Positions 60,488 through 64,000 of a stretch of DNA of 64,000 bases are shown here, piece by piece; position 1 is the first letter of the stretch; each line of letters opens with the position of its first letter. Under the pieces are notes generated by a model. The model was not told the DNA's origin. It worked only from the letters and a program-made list of their open reading frames with translations, and searched no databases. The stretch spans positions 68,668 through 132,667 of the forward strand of contig NW_020170425.1 in the NCBI RefSeq assembly GCF_000524195.1, read 5' to 3'. This stretch comes from Echinococcus granulosus (Eukaryota; Platyhelminthes; Cestoda; Cyclophyllidea; Taeniidae). A program made the position numbers and the translations under genes.

Positions 60488-61851
60488 TCAGAAATCATCA
60501 TGATAATATGGGAAATCCCTGTGTGGGTTACCAGCTGTCTGACAGTTATCTAGGATGTATCCACTCGTTGTCAGTTGTTCTTGTGAATGCACATGCTGCC
60601 CGGTCGTAGTACCAACTGCCAGTGTTGGATCGGAATAGGCTTGATGATAAACGTAGCTGTAGCTTCCATACTCACCTGACTGGAACGCCTGTACAACATC
60701 CTGCCTTTCGCATTCCACATGCCCAGATGTGTACGTTGGATCAGAATGTGGAGGCGGGACGTCTGTCGAAATGTCCCTATCATTTGGTGAAAACCTATTC
60801 ACTGTGCTATTCCCACTGTCCGTCTCCTCATAATTACCCAACACGGAGGGTGATGTGGTAGACTGACTTTCATTAACTCCTCCTGTTTGGACCTTAGGAA
60901 TTTGCTGCTTATGATAACTGTCTGTCCGGGGCCAGTTGTGCTCATCTGACCTATGGGAAATGCTGGGATTACAGTGCCAATAAGCAGCGGGATTTGAAAC
61001 GTATGACTCGATGTTGACCTCTTTGACATGGGGAGTCTGCTGCCAGGTCATTTGGCTGCTACTGTGTTGGTTGGTGGTGTTGCTGCTGCCAGCGGACTGC
61101 GAGTCGGCAGTGGTGCTGCTGCCCGAAACCATGACGGAGAGAGATGCCAGACGCGTGCGAGCCTCATAGTCTCGCCTGTATATACAAGCGTGAAGGTGGG
61201 AAAGCAACTTCTTGCGAAACACCTCGTCCATCGTACTCACGACTGGCAGCGCACTCAGGAAACGCGTCACCTCAGCAAAGCACTCCTGGAATCCAAGAAG
61301 CCGATTCTCCAATAATCGTAGTTCTGTGTTTAGGATGGTGCCTTCAATGACCAAGAAATCAATTTTATTTGCAATGGTTGGAGCTGTTACATATCATGTG
61401 TGTCTCCAAAGACAACTTCAAGGGAGTTACACATGTAACGTTTCCGAAAGTGGTGTAAATTCCACTGCTCACTTTTTCAAAAACAATTTTTTTTAATGAG
61501 GCACCTCCATTTTCACAGATAAGAGTGGCTAAATTTTCAACAACCATTTCCATAAATTTACCAAACTAATCTAAGTTAAATGGGAATTGTTTCATTGACT
61601 AAGGCTGATGAGTAAGGTTATTTATTACCAAGTCCCCTAAGGATTCAAGTGTTAAATTTTTTGCGCATACTTAAATGGGACCTGAGAAAATGTTTCTGTT
61701 GAAAATCCGAAATGGATGACAAATTAATAAGTAATTTGGTTAAGATGCGGTTATTATTCCTTCTAAACGTTTGCTTACCATCTCTGTGAATGCGATGAAG
61801 AAATTCGACTGTCATTTGCAAGATTTCCGCCTTTTCGAGCTTGGTTGAAGT
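60488..61851 (-). CDS. Hey/Hes-family bHLH-Orange transcription factor, 3' two exons
   Basis: Nuclear repressor type usually downstream of Notch. Exon 61851-61779 encodes the end of the loop and helix 2 (TSTKLEKAEILQMTVEFLHRIH, of which KLEKAEILQMTV is near-invariant). It joins in phase 1 to exon 61341-60488, which has the Orange domain (LGFQECFAEVTRFLS, then FRKKLLSHLHACI) and a long tail rich in Ser, Thr, Gln, His and Tyr, ending FPYYHDDF. The basic region and helix 1 must be on an upstream exon; I could not find it before 64000, so it is probably outside the window. The C-terminus has neither WRPW (Hes) nor YRPW (Hey). The acceptor at 61342 is not pyrimidine-rich, but the phase fits. KLEKAEILQMTV favours Hey or Hes over other bHLH families; I cannot separate the two without the basic region. 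Confidence 0.88.
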
Positions 61852-64000
61852 CTGGTAAATAATCAAAAAAGGATGGCAAAAGACCCACGGAGTTACTATT
61901 CAGGTGTCACCTTAACAACCGTGCTGACAAGTCTACTAGCTTACGGTGGTAAAAGACATTAAATTTATTGAGAATATGAAAACCGGTAACATGGCGGTGG
62001 CTTGTGATTTCCCGGCCAAATATTAACCGCTGAGTTGTTTACAAACCTTATGAATGAGCGATAAATGCAACAAGCAACACAGCCCCGAATTGTACAGTAA
62101 TTGACTCAACCATTCATGTAAATTCCTGCCTCCTCCCAACGTTTGTCTTGTCCAATTTTACGCGAACCGTTCCTCTTCTCACCACCCTCATCCAGCCCCC
62201 TCTACTGGCTTCCCTTTCGTCACCTTTCCGCCCGGTATCCGGCGTCACCAGGTGGCGATCTGTGTAGCCAGCTGGCCAAAGCAATTAATCAGGACCTGAG
62301 TCCCCACGGGAAAGTATTATTATCGATGCCCTCGGTGAGCCTTGCAGACTAGCCGACACTACCGACTCAATTGTAGTTTTGATGCCAATGAGTGAGGGCA
62401 AGCTTACTCCTCATAGAAGGCATTAGGCAAGATTGTAAATATAGTAACTTTGTTTTACTTTTTGTAAAATGGTTAATCCTAATAATAATTTAACGGAGTC
62501 TTGTTGCATAGTCGACTGACTCTAATATTGGTATTTAGCAAAAATGAATAATAAATTCTTTGCGGCTCAAAGGAAATCCGTTGATTTGTTAAAAAGAAAA
62601 TTTGTATAGCTGATCAATAATCAAAATTAGGAATCGAAAAATGTAACGAAATCAAATTTATGCACAAAGGTGGCATCAAAGTGAACCAGGGATTGTTATA
62701 ATGCAAATATAAAGAAGTCACTTATGACATCGTAGCTCTTGCTCACAACTTGCTCATTTTCAATCTCTTTTACTTAAAGGGAAAAGGATTGGAAACACCT
62801 TGCTCCGCCGCCTCCTCCTCTGCCGCACACAGACGAGCATTACTCACAGGAGAGTTCGAGTTGCCAAGACGAGCGACTGGTCACTGGCCCCATCCGTCCC
62901 ATCAACCTTTTTCCCCCTCCTTCTCGTTGTGTGCGAATGCTTAGGCGAGCATCTGCGGCCTCTCACAGTTGAAGTAGACACTTAAATGCCTCCCTCCCTC
63001 AGCGTGTGGAGACAGGAGCAGGAAAATTATTCACTCTTTGTGTAGGGGTAAAACTAGTTTATCAAGTCGCTTACGGCCTGTTAAAGTCGTATTTATTTTG
63101 TCTTATCAAGTAACTATTTCAAAGGTGTAAATCCATTCATTAAAAATCTCCCAAGTGAAGTAAACTAGCACCCAAATATTCCAACAATAGGATGGTCGTA
63201 CGATTGTGTGGTATTGAACTGGGCTACCATTACCCAATGGCTAGGTGTTTATTTGCCCTGAAGTCTGGTATTGGCACCTCATGTGTCGTCAGGTTGCCGT
63301 GTCAGCGTGGTTGATGACCACTTTACTCCCCCTTCCCCAGTTACATCAAACCATTACGGCGAAGAGGGGAGAGAAGTGCCTTGAAGTGGTAAAGTTTTGG
63401 ACTTCAGGCTTACCGATAAATGGATTGGTATCACAACGAAAGAGACTACGACAAATGACTGGGTCGGAAGTGTGTAAATAAGTGATTGCAGTGAGATTCG
63501 TTAACGTAATCTAAATGGAAATAAAACTAATGTAATAGAACACTTTTGTAAATGTAGCAATACGTTGCAGTTACGATATCTCTGAACTGCTAATTTACAA
63601 GTCTGTAGAATAGCCCTGTATTCAAACCTAGACTTTTTTAAATTAAGTCAAAGGCAAGCAACAGTTGCAATGCATCAAGGGCACCGTTTGACACTGTTTA
63701 ATATGGGATGAATAAATGTCTAGAGGTTGATTTTGCAAATAAATGTGCGCATCGAATGATAGTCTTAAAAACACCTACTTAATAGAGTGGTGGAAACCGA
63801 ATTGTGAGACGATTACGAAAGTGATGAGCATGCTAGCAGTCAATTCAATGTACTTGATGAGACAATGCTCTTCGAGTTTTGGCCCAAAAACTAAATAACC
63901 TTAATTGATCTTGCTGGCAGAACTCTTTCGCAGGGTAGTCCTCAAATAGATGTTTACTACAGTTCTTGTTTAATGAAATGCGACTCTTCTTGTAAAGTCA
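61852..64000. other. region upstream of the bHLH-Orange exons, no exon confirmed
   Basis: 2.1 kb, probably intron of the bHLH gene. A GC-rich patch at 62.80-62.95 kb ends, on the minus strand, with a good GTGAGT donor (about 62845) and could be a 5' UTR or first exon, but its translations do not contain a bHLH basic region. Another pyrimidine- and C-rich patch is at 62.12-62.34 kb. Nothing else was recognised. Confidence 0.3.

Noticed and set aside
61028..61496. plus-strand open frames over the Orange domain exon
   Set aside because: Antisense shadows of the bHLH-Orange gene; they have no independent features.

Overview
The window is eukaryotic, and most likely from a parasitic flatworm (Neodermata; a diphyllobothriid-type tapeworm is my best guess, which the sequence does not prove). 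Reasons: intron-rich animal genes with GT-AG introns; introns of only 25-35 nt in the 5' parts of three genes beside kilobase introns elsewhere; animal-specific proteins (liprin-alpha, a Hey/Hes-like bHLH-Orange factor, sepiapterin reductase); a decayed Ty3/gypsy retroelement; AT-rich intergenic DNA. All gene models were spliced by hand from reading frame, splice sites and remembered family sequence. No alignment was run.

Layout. 0.5-7.4 kb: SLX1 (minus) and UPF1 (plus) lie head to head with 599 bp between their start codons. 8.5-10.2 kb: a cytosolic 5'-nucleotidase III gene (plus), complete in six exons. 12.9-14.8 kb: the 3' end of an unrecognised gene (minus). 16.5-18.9 kb: the 3' part of a gene resembling the ciliary protein EFHB/CFAP21 (minus). 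22.0-46.0 kb: a complete liprin-alpha gene (minus) in 21 exons; all exon phases agree and it predicts about 1407 residues, with an N-terminal coiled-coil half and three C-terminal SAM domains. 47.3-51.1 kb: a decayed Ty3/gypsy-type element (minus) with a candidate pair of diverged terminal repeats. 55.4-56.5 kb: a sepiapterin-reductase-like gene (minus) lacking its first exon. 60.5-61.9 kb: the 3' two exons of the bHLH-Orange regulator (minus); its basic region is not found here.

The genes do not form a pathway. They are an ordinary metazoan set: DNA-junction repair (SLX1), mRNA surveillance (UPF1), nucleotide turnover (NT5C3), cilium structure (EFHB-like), presynaptic scaffold (liprin-alpha), pterin cofactor synthesis (SPR) and a Notch-type transcriptional repressor. 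I found no CRISPR array, rRNA, convincing tRNA or novel defence-type system. The points most worth a second look are the very short introns (one of 25 nt flanked by a 7-bp direct repeat), the unrecognised gene at 12.9-14.8 kb, a perfect 16-bp-arm hairpin inside a liprin intron, the altered C-termini of liprin, SPR and the bHLH factor, and the repeat pairs around the retroelement.
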